Part shown: piece after piece, positions 34,620-43,076 of the stretch
How positions within the stretch are numbered: the stretch's first letter is position 1
How the letters are laid out: every line of letters starts with the position of its first letter
From: an uncultured Oscillospiraceae bacterium
Lineage (GTDB): Bacteria; Bacillota; Clostridia; Oscillospirales; Ruminococcaceae
Reading direction: 5' to 3'
NCBI GenBank assembly: GCA_900548355.1
Contig: URKR01000001.1
Coordinates: 124,001-188,000, forward strand
DNA length: 64,000 nt
Made by a program: the position numbers and the translations under genes
The notes under the pieces: generated by a model
The model's input: the letters and a program-made list of their open reading frames with translations, nothing else
What the model was told of the DNA's origin: nothing
Databases searched by the model: none

Positions 34620-34648
34620 ACTATACTACACGTTCGTTATGTTGTCAA
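34620..34648 (-). promoter_or_regulatory. Near-consensus promoter of the CorC leader RNA
   Basis: Minus strand TTGACA (34643-34648), 17-base spacer, TATAGT (34620-34625). One of the strongest promoter matches in the window. Confidence 0.82.
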
Positions 34649-34698
34649 TAGTTTTCATGGTACCACGGCCCGAACCGGCGTTGAATTGCGCCTGTGGG

Positions 34699-34727
34699 TT
34701 GAAATTGTGCCGGCAATCGGGTATACT
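34699..34727 (+). promoter_or_regulatory. Sigma-A promoter of the epimerase / GT-C cluster
   Basis: TTGAAA (34699-34704), 17-base spacer, TATACT (34722-34727), 65 bases before the epimerase start. Divergent from the CorC leader promoter. Confidence 0.8.
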
Positions 34728-34792
34728 ATTTTGTAATAATTGGCAAACTATGCATGGAAAGCCCCATGCTCATAAAAAGGAGCTGTGCTACT

Positions 34793-35776
34793 ATGTCACA
34801 CACCGTACTTGTTACCGGGGCCGACGGATTTATCGGCAGCCACCTTGCAGAGGAGCTTGTCAAACGCGGCGAGAAAGTTCGCGCGTTCTGCCTTTACAAT
34901 TCGTTTGGGTCGCTGGGCTGGATTGATACGCTGCCGCCGGCGATCCGCAACGAGATGGAGATCTTCATGGGTGATGTCCGTGACCCCAATGGTGTGCGCA
35001 CTGCCATGCGCGGACAGCAGCGGGTGTTCCACCTGGCCGCGCTGATTGCCATTCCGTTTTCCTACCACAGCCCTGATAGTTATGTCGATACCAACATCAA
35101 GGGAACCCTCAATGTTTTGAACGCCGCGCGGGAGCTTGGCACCGAACGGGTGTTGGTCACCTCGACCAGTGAGGTGTACGGTACGGCCCAGTATGTGCCG
35201 ATCGATGAAAAACATCCGTTCCAGGGGCAAAGCCCTTATTCTGCCACCAAAATCGGTGCCGACCGATTGGCTGAAAGCTTCTACCGCAGTTTTGATTTGC
35301 CGGTCTCGATTGTGCGGCCTTTCAACACCTATGGTCCACGTCAAAGCGGCCGTGCCATTATCCCGACTATCATTACCCAGCTGCTTGCGGGTCAGACCGA
35401 GATCAAACTGGGCAGTTTGACCCCCACGCGGGATTTCAACTATGTCAAAGATACCGCGGCCGGTTTCATGGCGATTGCCGATTGCCCCGAAGCGATCGGA
35501 CGTGAGCTGAATATCGCCACTGGTATCGAACATTCGATCGGTGACCTGGCCCATGAGCTGATTGCGCAGATCAATCCGGCTGCCCGGATTGTTTGTGAGG
35601 CTGAACGCATGCGCCCTGAAAAGAGCGAGGTCAACCGCCTGCTTGGCGATGCCACCCAACTGCGCAATTTGACCGGCTGGGCTCCGCAGTATACGTTTGC
35701 CCAGGGCCTGGCCGCAACCATCGCTTTCCTGCGTGAAAACCTTGACCAGTATAAAGTAGGGCAGTATATCCTGTGA
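34793..35776 (+). CDS. NAD-dependent sugar-nucleotide epimerase/dehydratase (extended SDR)
   Basis: 327 residues. Rossmann motif VTGADGFIGSHLAEEL, active-site region with TSTSEVYGTA and YSATKIGADRLAESF (YxxxK), VRPFNTYGPRQSGRAIIPTII, typical of GDP-mannose dehydratase or UDP-glucose epimerase relatives. ATG 34793 follows AGGAG; it matches the family N-terminus, unlike the ATG at 34754. It starts a cluster of membrane transferases and likely supplies a modified sugar nucleotide to them. Overlaps the next gene by four bases. Confidence 0.9.
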   Translation: MSHTVLVTGADGFIGSHLAEELVKRGEKVRAFCLYNSFGSLGWIDTLPPAIRNEMEIFMGDVRDPNGVRTAMRGQQRVFHLAALIAIPFSYHSPDSYVDTNIKGTLNVLNAARELGTERVLVTSTSEVYGTAQYVPIDEKHPFQGQSPYSATKIGADRLAESFYRSFDLPVSIVRPFNTYGPRQSGRAIIPTIITQLLAGQTEIKLGSLTPTRDFNYVKDTAAGFMAIADCPEAIGRELNIATGIEHSIGDLAHELIAQINPAARIVCEAERMRPEKSEVNRLLGDATQLRNLTGWAPQYTFAQGLAATIAFLRENLDQYKVGQYIL

Positions 35777-37461
35777 GCAAACAAAGCAAAGCGCCGATGC
35801 CGGCGCACAGGTTCAAACGGCATCCATTTGTCATGGGCGCGTTGGCGCTTGGGATTGCTGCAGCAATCGGGCTGCTCTGGGCCTATTACTGGCGTGTGTT
35901 TTTCTATTTGGATGACCGTTTCCCTGCATGGGGTACAACGGGCGGATGCATAGGATTCTGCCTGGTTGTGGCCGCCGCTGCGTTTCTTGTGCGGCGGCTG
36001 CGTAATCTTTCGGTGCGGGCGGCGGTGTGCATTTTTCTGTGCGGCATACTCTTTGCGTTTGCCAACCCGCCGCTGCAAACACCGGACGAAAGTGACCATT
36101 ATCTGCGCACATACGCGATCTCGTTGGGCCGGTTTGATTTTGATTACAACCGCACCTATCCGGATGATGTCGCCAGCCTGCTGGATGCGTTTCCGGGGGC
36201 CTGGGTCAACGCGCACACCAGTGTCGGCATAGGCACAGACCCAGACACCGGCACCGACAAGCCCTATGATACCGCCGGTTATGCGCTGAAGCAATATGGA
36301 GACGACGGCCAAATCCAGAGTATTGCGGACAGCTTTGCCGCCTATCGGTCCAGTGTGTCCGATCCTGATTCAGAGCTTGCCCCTGTGCACGAACCGGTCA
36401 GTTTCTTGATCCTGCCTTTCCTGCCTGGTGCTGTCGGTATGGCCGTGGCGCGGTTGTTCGGGCTTGGCGCGCTCGGTTGCTTATATGGCGGGCGTATAGG
36501 CAACCTGCTGGCTTATACTGTGCTGTGCTATATGGCGCTGCGGGCAGCCAAAAGGTATCGCCCGGTATTTCTCTGCATTATGTTGCTGCCCCTGTCCCTG
36601 TTTATGGGCGCTTCCCTGAGTTATGATGCCACGCTCCTGGGGTGCTACTATTTGATGGCTGCTCTATTGACCCGGGATTGCTGGACCACCCGCACAGCGG
36701 CAGTGTACGCCGCGGCCTGTATCTTTGTCAACATTGCCAAACCTTACCTGAACCTTTTGTGGGTTTTGTTGCCTTTGGTTCTGTTGGCGCCGGACCTTTG
36801 GAAGGCAAAAGGGCGGCGCTGGTTATGGTGTGTCGGCATGGCCGGCGGCTCGCTTGCTGCTACACTCGGGGTAGAGGTCTATGGCCGGTTGATGCGTCAC
36901 AACTACCCGGTTATTGCCCGGCAGGGCGGGCAGGCAGTGGACAGTATTGCCCAGCTTATGTTTGTGCTGCGCAATCCGCTGCGAACCATCTCTGTATTTT
37001 TGGGCACACTGTATGAAAATGATTTCTTCCTTGGTCAGCTCGGTCTGTTCGGGTGGAAAGACCTGCCTATCTCACTGCTTAACCTGCTGGGGCCGGTGGC
37101 TTTGCTGGCAGCCGCCCTGCTCAGCGCCGGGCAGGGCCCCGGTTTGGGGCGGCGGCGCTGGGGCGGATTTGGCGGGTTTGCGGTTGTTTATATGGCCGGC
37201 GCTATGGCGGCCATGTACATCACCTACACTCCTGTGGCTATGATCCGCATCGTGGGGCTGCAGGCGCGGTATTTCCTGCCGGTTTTTCTTGTGCTTGCAT
37301 TGCTGGCTGTCGCACCGCTGCGCCGTGTGCTGGTCCCGCGGCTGGACACCGGGCGCGGAGAGCAGCTGGGCTGTGTGTTGTTTGCCGCCCATGCGCTGCT
37401 TGGCTCTATACTCTTATTTCAGCATTACTTTGTCGGCCCGTTTTATACGATTCCGTTCTGA
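35773..37461 (+). CDS. DUF2142 multi-pass membrane protein (GT-C-like)
   Basis: 562 residues with roughly 11-13 membrane helices. The first extracellular loop has NPPLQTPDESDHYLRTYAIS, the DUF2142 hallmark resembling the acidic catalytic loop of GT-C glycosyltransferases, and later LLPLSLFMGASLSYDATLLGCYYLMAALL, another conserved DUF2142 stretch. GTG 35773 overlaps the epimerase stop. Acts probably at the outer face of the membrane on lipid-linked sugars. Confidence 0.85.
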   Translation: MSKQSKAPMPAHRFKRHPFVMGALALGIAAAIGLLWAYYWRVFFYLDDRFPAWGTTGGCIGFCLVVAAAAFLVRRLRNLSVRAAVCIFLCGILFAFANPPLQTPDESDHYLRTYAISLGRFDFDYNRTYPDDVASLLDAFPGAWVNAHTSVGIGTDPDTGTDKPYDTAGYALKQYGDDGQIQSIADSFAAYRSSVSDPDSELAPVHEPVSFLILPFLPGAVGMAVARLFGLGALGCLYGGRIGNLLAYTVLCYMALRAAKRYRPVFLCIMLLPLSLFMGASLSYDATLLGCYYLMAALLTRDCWTTRTAAVYAAACIFVNIAKPYLNLLWVLLPLVLLAPDLWKAKGRRWLWCVGMAGGSLAATLGVEVYGRLMRHNYPVIARQGGQAVDSIAQLMFVLRNPLRTISVFLGTLYENDFFLGQLGLFGWKDLPISLLNLLGPVALLAAALLSAGQGPGLGRRRWGGFGGFAVVYMAGAMAAMYITYTPVAMIRIVGLQARYFLPVFLVLALLAVAPLRRVLVPRLDTGRGEQLGCVLFAAHALLGSILLFQHYFVGPFYTIPF

Positions 37462-37506
37462 GCCAGCCGGGCTGGTCACAGCCCTACCCTTAACGAAAGG
37501 ATCCCG

Positions 37507-39525
37507 ATGTCTATGCAGCTGTTTCCAACGCTGATCGGTTTGGTTTTGCTGCTGTTTTTCAGCGGCTGTTGTCTGGCGGCAGCCGCCTGTACCCATTATA
37601 ACGCAGCTTTGCTGCCGCTGCCGATGTTATGCGGCTCGGTTGTGGTCTTGTATATTGCAGGGCTTTTGAACGTGCTGCACATCGGCTTGTTCCTGGTGGC
37701 CGGCGGTCTGTTGGCAACCGGGGTATATTGCGGTGTGCGGGCTGGGCTTCGCGCAATGCGGGAAGCCGCCGGCAGCGCCGGTTTTCTGCTGTTTTTGTGT
37801 GGATCTGCGTGTATTTGGATCTTGTTTGCTGTGCGCCAGCCTTTGTTCACCCAGTGGGATGAATTCACCGCCTGGGGTTTGGCGCCCAAAATGGTGGCGA
37901 TACGTTCCAGCCTATATGTGGCCGACCCGGTAAACCTGACCGCTTCCTTTACCTACCCTGGCACAAGCCTTTTATCGTATCTATTTCAGTGTACCCCTGG
38001 CACTTTCTCTGAATGGCAATGCATGGCGGCGCTGGATATTCTGGCTCTGGCGGCTTTTGCGCCGGCGGCCGCCTTGCCGCGTGCCCGCTGGCCGCACAGT
38101 ATCCTGCTGTTTGCGGCGGGCTTTTTATTGCCGTTTTTCTTTAACACAGCCCCTGTCGGCACAGCCAGTACGGTTTATAAGAACGCAATGGCCGACCTGC
38201 CGTTGGCCGTGCTGTTTGGCGGTGCGCTCTGTTTGTATTTTGCGGCAGGGGAACGCCGCGGCGGTTTTTATGCCGTGGGCCTTCCGCTGGCGCTGCTGGC
38301 AATGACCAAGGACATCGGGTTTGCTTATGGGCTGATGGCAGCGTTTATCATTGGCATTGACCAGGTATTTGCTGTGGCGCAGGCGGCTTCACCCCGCCAT
38401 ATTGCGTACCGCATAGGGCGCAGCCTGGTACTTGCGTTGCCGGTGCTGGCTGTCTTTCTGAGCTGGAACCGTTACACGGCCGCTATGTCGCCGGACGCCG
38501 GCGCCTCAACGGTAGGCAGCGGCCAGATGGGGTATGCGGATGTTCTTCTGGGCGGGATTCGGCAGTTGCTTGGCATCGGGCGTGAAGCGCGCTTTGCTTC
38601 CATTATGCAATCGATGGGGGAGGCGCTGTTTACCCGCCGGGTCTGCCTGTTTGGGCCTCCGGTTGTGGTTCTCGCCCTCATTGCAGGGATCACCTTGGCC
38701 GCGTTCCTGTCCGCTCCCAAAGGCAAGGCTCGCCGGCGGGTGGGGGCCAGTTTTGCCGCGTTTTTGTTCTGCTTTGCAGCGCTGTATCTCTTCCATCTGA
38801 TCCTGTACTATTACAACTTTTCGGAAGAGGAGGGCAATGCGCTCAAAGATTATGAGCGTTACCTGCTGCCATATCTGCTGGGGTGGATGCTTACCTCCCT
38901 GGCTTTGCTCGGCCAGAGCGCCGCGGCAGCCCGCGGGCTGCGCCGTCGCTTTGGCGCAGCCATGGTCGGTCTTTCGTTTGCCGGGGCGCTGGTCGCTTTT
39001 CTCTGGCGCGGTATCCCGGCCGCCGGTTTCTGGACGAGGGCCGACAGCCTGTATACGGTTCGAACTGACGTGAAAACCCGTGCCGAAGCCATGAACGAGG
39101 TACTTGATTGGAATGATCGCGTGCTGGTGATCAGCCAGGGGGATGACGCCACCCGTTGGTATTACTACAAATATGAGCTGACTGCCCGCGTTGTGAACGG
39201 ATACGGCGGTGTCTGGTGGGGAGACGGTGACTACACCAGCCGATGGGACTCTGACTTCATGAACCTTGTTGAAAGCCTCAATTGGACGCTGTACGAATAC
39301 CCCGCTGTTTGTACGGATGCTTCCCTGATAGCCTATATGGAAGAAAAAAATTGCGATTACCTCGTGTTGGACCGTGCCGACGACTATCTTGAACGGGAAT
39401 TCAGCGATGTCTTCGAGGGCGGTATTCAGGCTGACCAGCCTGCTACCCTCTATCAATTCATGGGGCGCGACGCGGCGTATCCGTTTGTGCCGGTCGTCAC
39501 AGCCGAAAGCGGGGTGAGCGGATGA
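37507..39525 (+). CDS. GT-C-like multi-pass membrane glycosyltransferase (copy 1)
   Basis: 672 residues, about 12 membrane helices and a C-terminal soluble domain of roughly 150 residues. The first outside loop holds TQWDEFTAWGLAPKM, an acidic DE motif as in GT-C enzymes. The tail has RVLVISQGDDATRWYYYKYELTA. Copy 2 (40248) shares the DEFxxW loop, the RVxxxSQGDD motif and overall layout, so these are paralogues. AAAGGA lies upstream of ATG 37507. Its small partner gene follows with a four-base overlap. The specific family is not identified. Confidence 0.75.
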   Translation: MSMQLFPTLIGLVLLLFFSGCCLAAAACTHYNAALLPLPMLCGSVVVLYIAGLLNVLHIGLFLVAGGLLATGVYCGVRAGLRAMREAAGSAGFLLFLCGSACIWILFAVRQPLFTQWDEFTAWGLAPKMVAIRSSLYVADPVNLTASFTYPGTSLLSYLFQCTPGTFSEWQCMAALDILALAAFAPAAALPRARWPHSILLFAAGFLLPFFFNTAPVGTASTVYKNAMADLPLAVLFGGALCLYFAAGERRGGFYAVGLPLALLAMTKDIGFAYGLMAAFIIGIDQVFAVAQAASPRHIAYRIGRSLVLALPVLAVFLSWNRYTAAMSPDAGASTVGSGQMGYADVLLGGIRQLLGIGREARFASIMQSMGEALFTRRVCLFGPPVVVLALIAGITLAAFLSAPKGKARRRVGASFAAFLFCFAALYLFHLILYYYNFSEEEGNALKDYERYLLPYLLGWMLTSLALLGQSAAAARGLRRRFGAAMVGLSFAGALVAFLWRGIPAAGFWTRADSLYTVRTDVKTRAEAMNEVLDWNDRVLVISQGDDATRWYYYKYELTARVVNGYGGVWWGDGDYTSRWDSDFMNLVESLNWTLYEYPAVCTDASLIAYMEEKNCDYLVLDRADDYLEREFSDVFEGGIQADQPATLYQFMGRDAAYPFVPVVTAESGVSG

Positions 39526-40214
39526 AGCGCCTAAATCGATGGCAAGCCCGGCTGCGCCGCAAGGCTGATGCCGGCTCCGCGCTTGAACGGCTGTTTTCCC
39601 CCCGTGCATTGCTGGGATACTTTTATGCCCTTGCTGCGGTGGCCTGGGTTTTGTGGGTGCTCTTGACCGGAGCAATTCAGCTGGACCACAAGATGACCGG
39701 CAGCATGCGGCAGCTGACGCTGACGCCGGATGACCTGCAGTTTGAAAGCTTCATGAATTACGCCGACGATGAGTGGGCCACCCCGCCTGACGAACGTGAA
39801 AACTGGTATCTTTCTACCGACAGTGACCCGCATATTTTGTGGCAGGGGGAGGCGTTTGTTACTTCGGTGCGCCTTGAAATGGAACAGTTGCTGCCTCCCG
39901 GCAGCGTTACGCTGTACTACCTCAAGCCCGGCCAGCAGGACTACCGTGAATCTCAGAAGGTCTACGCCTATCTGGAAGACGGAGCATATGTGTTTGATCT
40001 GGGCGGTATTCTGGTCAGCGGGCTGCGTATTGACCCGGACAGTGTCGGTGGGGTACCGACCCGCCTGGTCGGCATAGAACTGAACCCGCCCAGCCCCTGG
40101 TTCCGCGCCTGGTTGCCCACCGGCGGGCAATGGCTGCTGCTGTTGTTTGTGCCGCCGTTGCTGGCCGCCTGCGCTGGGCTGTTGCGCCAGATCTTTGCGG
40201 GAGATTTAAGCTGA
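39522..40214 (+). CDS. Small membrane partner of GT-C-like protein (copy 1)
   Basis: 230 residues with a hydrophobic helix at each end (about 28-52 and 200-225) around an extracytoplasmic beta-rich domain. Related to the 42287 product by LTL near the first helix, a DP-x-I-L/M segment, the YLYxLxP-type loop and a shared LRIDP/LRLDP motif near residue 165. No known family recognised. Translationally coupled to the GT-C-like gene, suggesting a two-subunit complex. Confidence 0.7.
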   Translation: MKRLNRWQARLRRKADAGSALERLFSPRALLGYFYALAAVAWVLWVLLTGAIQLDHKMTGSMRQLTLTPDDLQFESFMNYADDEWATPPDERENWYLSTDSDPHILWQGEAFVTSVRLEMEQLLPPGSVTLYYLKPGQQDYRESQKVYAYLEDGAYVFDLGGILVSGLRIDPDSVGGVPTRLVGIELNPPSPWFRAWLPTGGQWLLLLFVPPLLAACAGLLRQIFAGDLS

Positions 40215-40247
40215 CGGCAAAACGATTGTCAGAACAAAGGAATCAAA

Positions 40248-42290
40248 ATGGAATTTGTTTGTGTATTGGCTGCTTTGGCAGCGCTCTTTTTGCTCTGCGC
40301 GTTTTTAACTCTGCGCACCGGTCTGCATGCGGCGCTGGCCCCGCTGACCGCACTCGGCCTGGTGGTGGCGTGGCTTACGCTGACCGGAATGGCAGATGTT
40401 CTGCTTCCCGGCATCATTTTGCTGTACGGCGTATGCTGTGCGCTGGGTGTCTGGGCGCTTGTGCCGGCCAAAGGGATACGTCCGGCTTACCGGCGTTTGC
40501 TAACACCGGGATCGGTGCTGTTTTGGGGGCTGAGCCTGGCGTTTGCGCTCTATTTCTTTTTGCGCCAGCCGATGGCAGCCACTTACGATGAGTTCAGCCT
40601 CTGGGCGACGGCGGTCAAGGTAACAAAGGTGGACAATCGCCTGTACCCAACCGCAACGCTCGGCACCCCTTGGGCAGTCACCCAAAACCCGGGGCTTGTG
40701 GTGTTGAGCTATTTCGTCTCCTTTTTCGGGCAATATGCAGACTGGAAGATCTACCTGGCCTACGATATCCTGGCCTTCGCGGTCTATGCCGCGGTGATGG
40801 GAGGGCTTGGCTGGCGGCAATATCGCCTGGCTGTGCCGCTGGCTGCAATCTTGTGGTGCGTGCCGTATTTCTTTACCGTCTACAACCACGAAATTTATCT
40901 GGTTGAAGTATATATGACTGCCTATGGCGATATTCCTGCCGGCCTTGTGTTCGGCGGTGCGGTGGCGCTTTGGCTGGCGCTTCGCCGCACCGGCGGGCCA
41001 CGCTGGGCTGTGCTACCGGTACTCGCGCTGGCAGCCAACATCAAGGACAACACCTTTGTACTTGCCCTGGTAGCAGCTGGCCTTGTGGCGGTGGATGCCT
41101 GGCTGCTGCCGGGCAGGCCCTTCCGTCTGCAGCTTGCCCGGCGCACCGGGTTTGCCGCGGCTTGCTTCGCCATGCCAATCGCGGTGTATTACCTTTGGAA
41201 CATTCGCTATGTCGGGATGATTGTTGCCCAAAATGCGGCGGAAGGCGGTGCAGGGGAAACCAGTCTGCCGCTTTCTGGCGTAGTAATCAACGGGGTGCGC
41301 ATGCTGCTGGGCGGCACAGGCGCGCCGGAATACGAGGCCCGCCGGGATCAATTCTTTACCGCAATTCGAGATATGGGCGCCCAGTACTTTACTTCGGCCG
41401 GGCGGATGAGCATGATCGGCCAAGGCATCGTCGTCACTGCCTTCATTCTCGCTGTTTTTGCGGTTGCGGCGGTATTGGCCGGGCGCAGCCGGCTTTGCGT
41501 ACGCATCGGGTTGATGGCTGCTCTCTCGCTGGGGTGCTTTGGCGGGTACAATCTGGAACTGGCTCTTTGCTATGGATTTATCTTCAAGCCTGACCAGGCA
41601 GCCGTACTGACCGATTACAACCGCTATATCTACAGCTATTACATTGGTTGGTTCCTGATGGCACTGGCCTGCCTGGCCCTGGCGCTGCAACCGCGCATCG
41701 AGGCGCTTGCCGCCGGCGTGTGCCGCCGTTTGCCGGGCAAACAGTTGGCTGGACAGGGGTGTGTATTTTTACTGGCTGCCGCAATCCTGCTGCGGCAAAA
41801 CCAGCTGGTGCTGCCGCAACTGACGGTGCTTGGCTTTTCGGACAGTGAATTCACCGACCGCCGCACACAGCGTGCGGAAGCACAGGAAGTTATCCGTTAC
41901 CTGAGCGATGACGATAGGGTTTTCTTCGTCTCACAAGGGGACGACGGGATGGACTGGTTTGCCGCTGTCTTTGATTTCTACCCGATTATTGTTGATTACT
42001 CCGGCGTTGAAAATAACGGTGGGGGCGGTACCTTCGGCTTGGCTGAACTTTGCCCTGAAGATGGCGTCGAAAACCGTTACTATCATCCTTATACGCTTGA
42101 AGATTTTGATGCGGCCGTGCGGGACAGTGGCTGCAATTATGTGTATATCCAGCGTCTTGACGACATATTTGTGCAGAGCTACGCCACACTTTTTACTGAT
42201 GGGCTGCAAGCGGCTCAAAAGGGGCAAACTGTTCTGTATGAAGTCACCCCGGAAGGCTTTGCCCCGGTTGCTATGGAGGTGGTGACATGA
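40248..42290 (+). CDS. GT-C-like multi-pass membrane glycosyltransferase (copy 2)
   Basis: 680 residues, about 12 membrane helices and a soluble C-terminal domain. ATYDEFSLWATAVKVTKVDNRLY is the counterpart of the copy-1 acidic loop, and RVFFVSQGDDGMDWFAAVFDFYPIIV of the copy-1 tail motif. AAAGGA precedes ATG 40248. The sequences have diverged strongly, so duplication is old and the two may differ in acceptor or donor. Overlaps its partner gene by four bases. Confidence 0.75.
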   Translation: MEFVCVLAALAALFLLCAFLTLRTGLHAALAPLTALGLVVAWLTLTGMADVLLPGIILLYGVCCALGVWALVPAKGIRPAYRRLLTPGSVLFWGLSLAFALYFFLRQPMAATYDEFSLWATAVKVTKVDNRLYPTATLGTPWAVTQNPGLVVLSYFVSFFGQYADWKIYLAYDILAFAVYAAVMGGLGWRQYRLAVPLAAILWCVPYFFTVYNHEIYLVEVYMTAYGDIPAGLVFGGAVALWLALRRTGGPRWAVLPVLALAANIKDNTFVLALVAAGLVAVDAWLLPGRPFRLQLARRTGFAAACFAMPIAVYYLWNIRYVGMIVAQNAAEGGAGETSLPLSGVVINGVRMLLGGTGAPEYEARRDQFFTAIRDMGAQYFTSAGRMSMIGQGIVVTAFILAVFAVAAVLAGRSRLCVRIGLMAALSLGCFGGYNLELALCYGFIFKPDQAAVLTDYNRYIYSYYIGWFLMALACLALALQPRIEALAAGVCRRLPGKQLAGQGCVFLLAAAILLRQNQLVLPQLTVLGFSDSEFTDRRTQRAEAQEVIRYLSDDDRVFFVSQGDDGMDWFAAVFDFYPIIVDYSGVENNGGGGTFGLAELCPEDGVENRYYHPYTLEDFDAAVRDSGCNYVYIQRLDDIFVQSYATLFTDGLQAAQKGQTVLYEVTPEGFAPVAMEVVT

Positions 42291-42958
42291 AGCAGGTCCA
42301 TGCCTTTCTGCGCCGCCGGCGCGCTATTCCGGTAATCTGTTATCTGGTCGCCTTTCTGGTCTGGCTGTTGCTGGGGGCAGGCGCAGCAGTCTCGGATGCC
42401 ATGGCCCGGGCCTCCGGCCGGCTGGAAGAGTTGACCTTGCATGCAGCTGACTTTGCCCTTGTGGATCTGACTTTGACCGCTTCGGACGCCGAGAGCGAAA
42501 CTCTTGTCACCACAACTGGAGACCCGCAGATGATTTTAGAGGATCTCAGCGGCTGTACCGTGCGTACCATGCGGGTTTGGGCCAGTTATGAGGGGGATGC
42601 ACGGGAGATGTGCCTGTACTACACCACCCGGCCTGGAGAACCTTACAGCCAGGATAACCGTGTGTATCCGGCGCAACAGGATGACGGGAGTTATCTCTAT
42701 GTTCTTCCGCGCACACAGATCGTCTCTCTGCGGCTGGACCCCTGCAGCCCGGATGAGGGGCGTACGGTGACTATGCATCTGTCGCGGATTGCCCTCAACA
42801 CGGATGTCGGGGGATATTTCATCCCGAGTTGGTACCAGATCTTTTGCCTGATTCTTTATCCGGGGCTGGCCGCCGCATTGCTTGATTGGCTGCGCGCCAT
42901 CGCACTGCTTGCCTTGGCACACAAAGCGCCAAGCGGCAAGACAGCCTCAGCGGATTGA
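42287..42958 (+). CDS. Small membrane partner of GT-C-like protein (copy 2)
   Basis: 223 residues, N-terminal helix (VICYLVAFLVWLLLGAGAAV), extracytoplasmic domain and a C-terminal helix (FCLILYPGLAAALLDWLRAI). Paralogue of the 39522 product with the shared LTL, VCLYYTTRPG-like and LRLDP elements. No known family recognised. Last gene of the cluster; a strong terminator follows 21 bases later. Confidence 0.7.
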   Translation: MKQVHAFLRRRRAIPVICYLVAFLVWLLLGAGAAVSDAMARASGRLEELTLHAADFALVDLTLTASDAESETLVTTTGDPQMILEDLSGCTVRTMRVWASYEGDAREMCLYYTTRPGEPYSQDNRVYPAQQDDGSYLYVLPRTQIVSLRLDPCSPDEGRTVTMHLSRIALNTDVGGYFIPSWYQIFCLILYPGLAAALLDWLRAIALLALAHKAPSGKTASAD

Positions 42959-42979
42959 GTCTGTATCATTCTTCAACGC

Positions 42980-43013
42980 AAAAGCCGGAGGCAGCCGCCT
43001 CCGGCTTTTTGCG
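42980..43013 (+). terminator. Strong terminator after the GT-C cluster
   Basis: Perfect 13-bp stem AAAAGCCGGAGGC (42980-42992) with GCCTCCGGCTTTT (42997-43009), 4-base loop, T tail. The A/T flanks could also stop minus-strand transcription. Confidence 0.9.
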
Positions 43014-43076
43014 TTTGCCCTCAGCTGATATTTTCCTCCCTTTATGGGCACACTGTCCTTTGAAAGGGGTGGGAGA

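Noticed and set aside
34643..34727. Possible small RNA or tRNA gene between the two divergent promoters
   Set aside because: Only promoter elements for the flanking transcripts are visible; no cloverleaf or conserved tRNA TTCRA loop.
38506..39675. 389-codon minus-strand open frame over the GT-C-like gene
   Set aside because: Overlaps two coupled plus-strand genes; no motifs or ribosome site.
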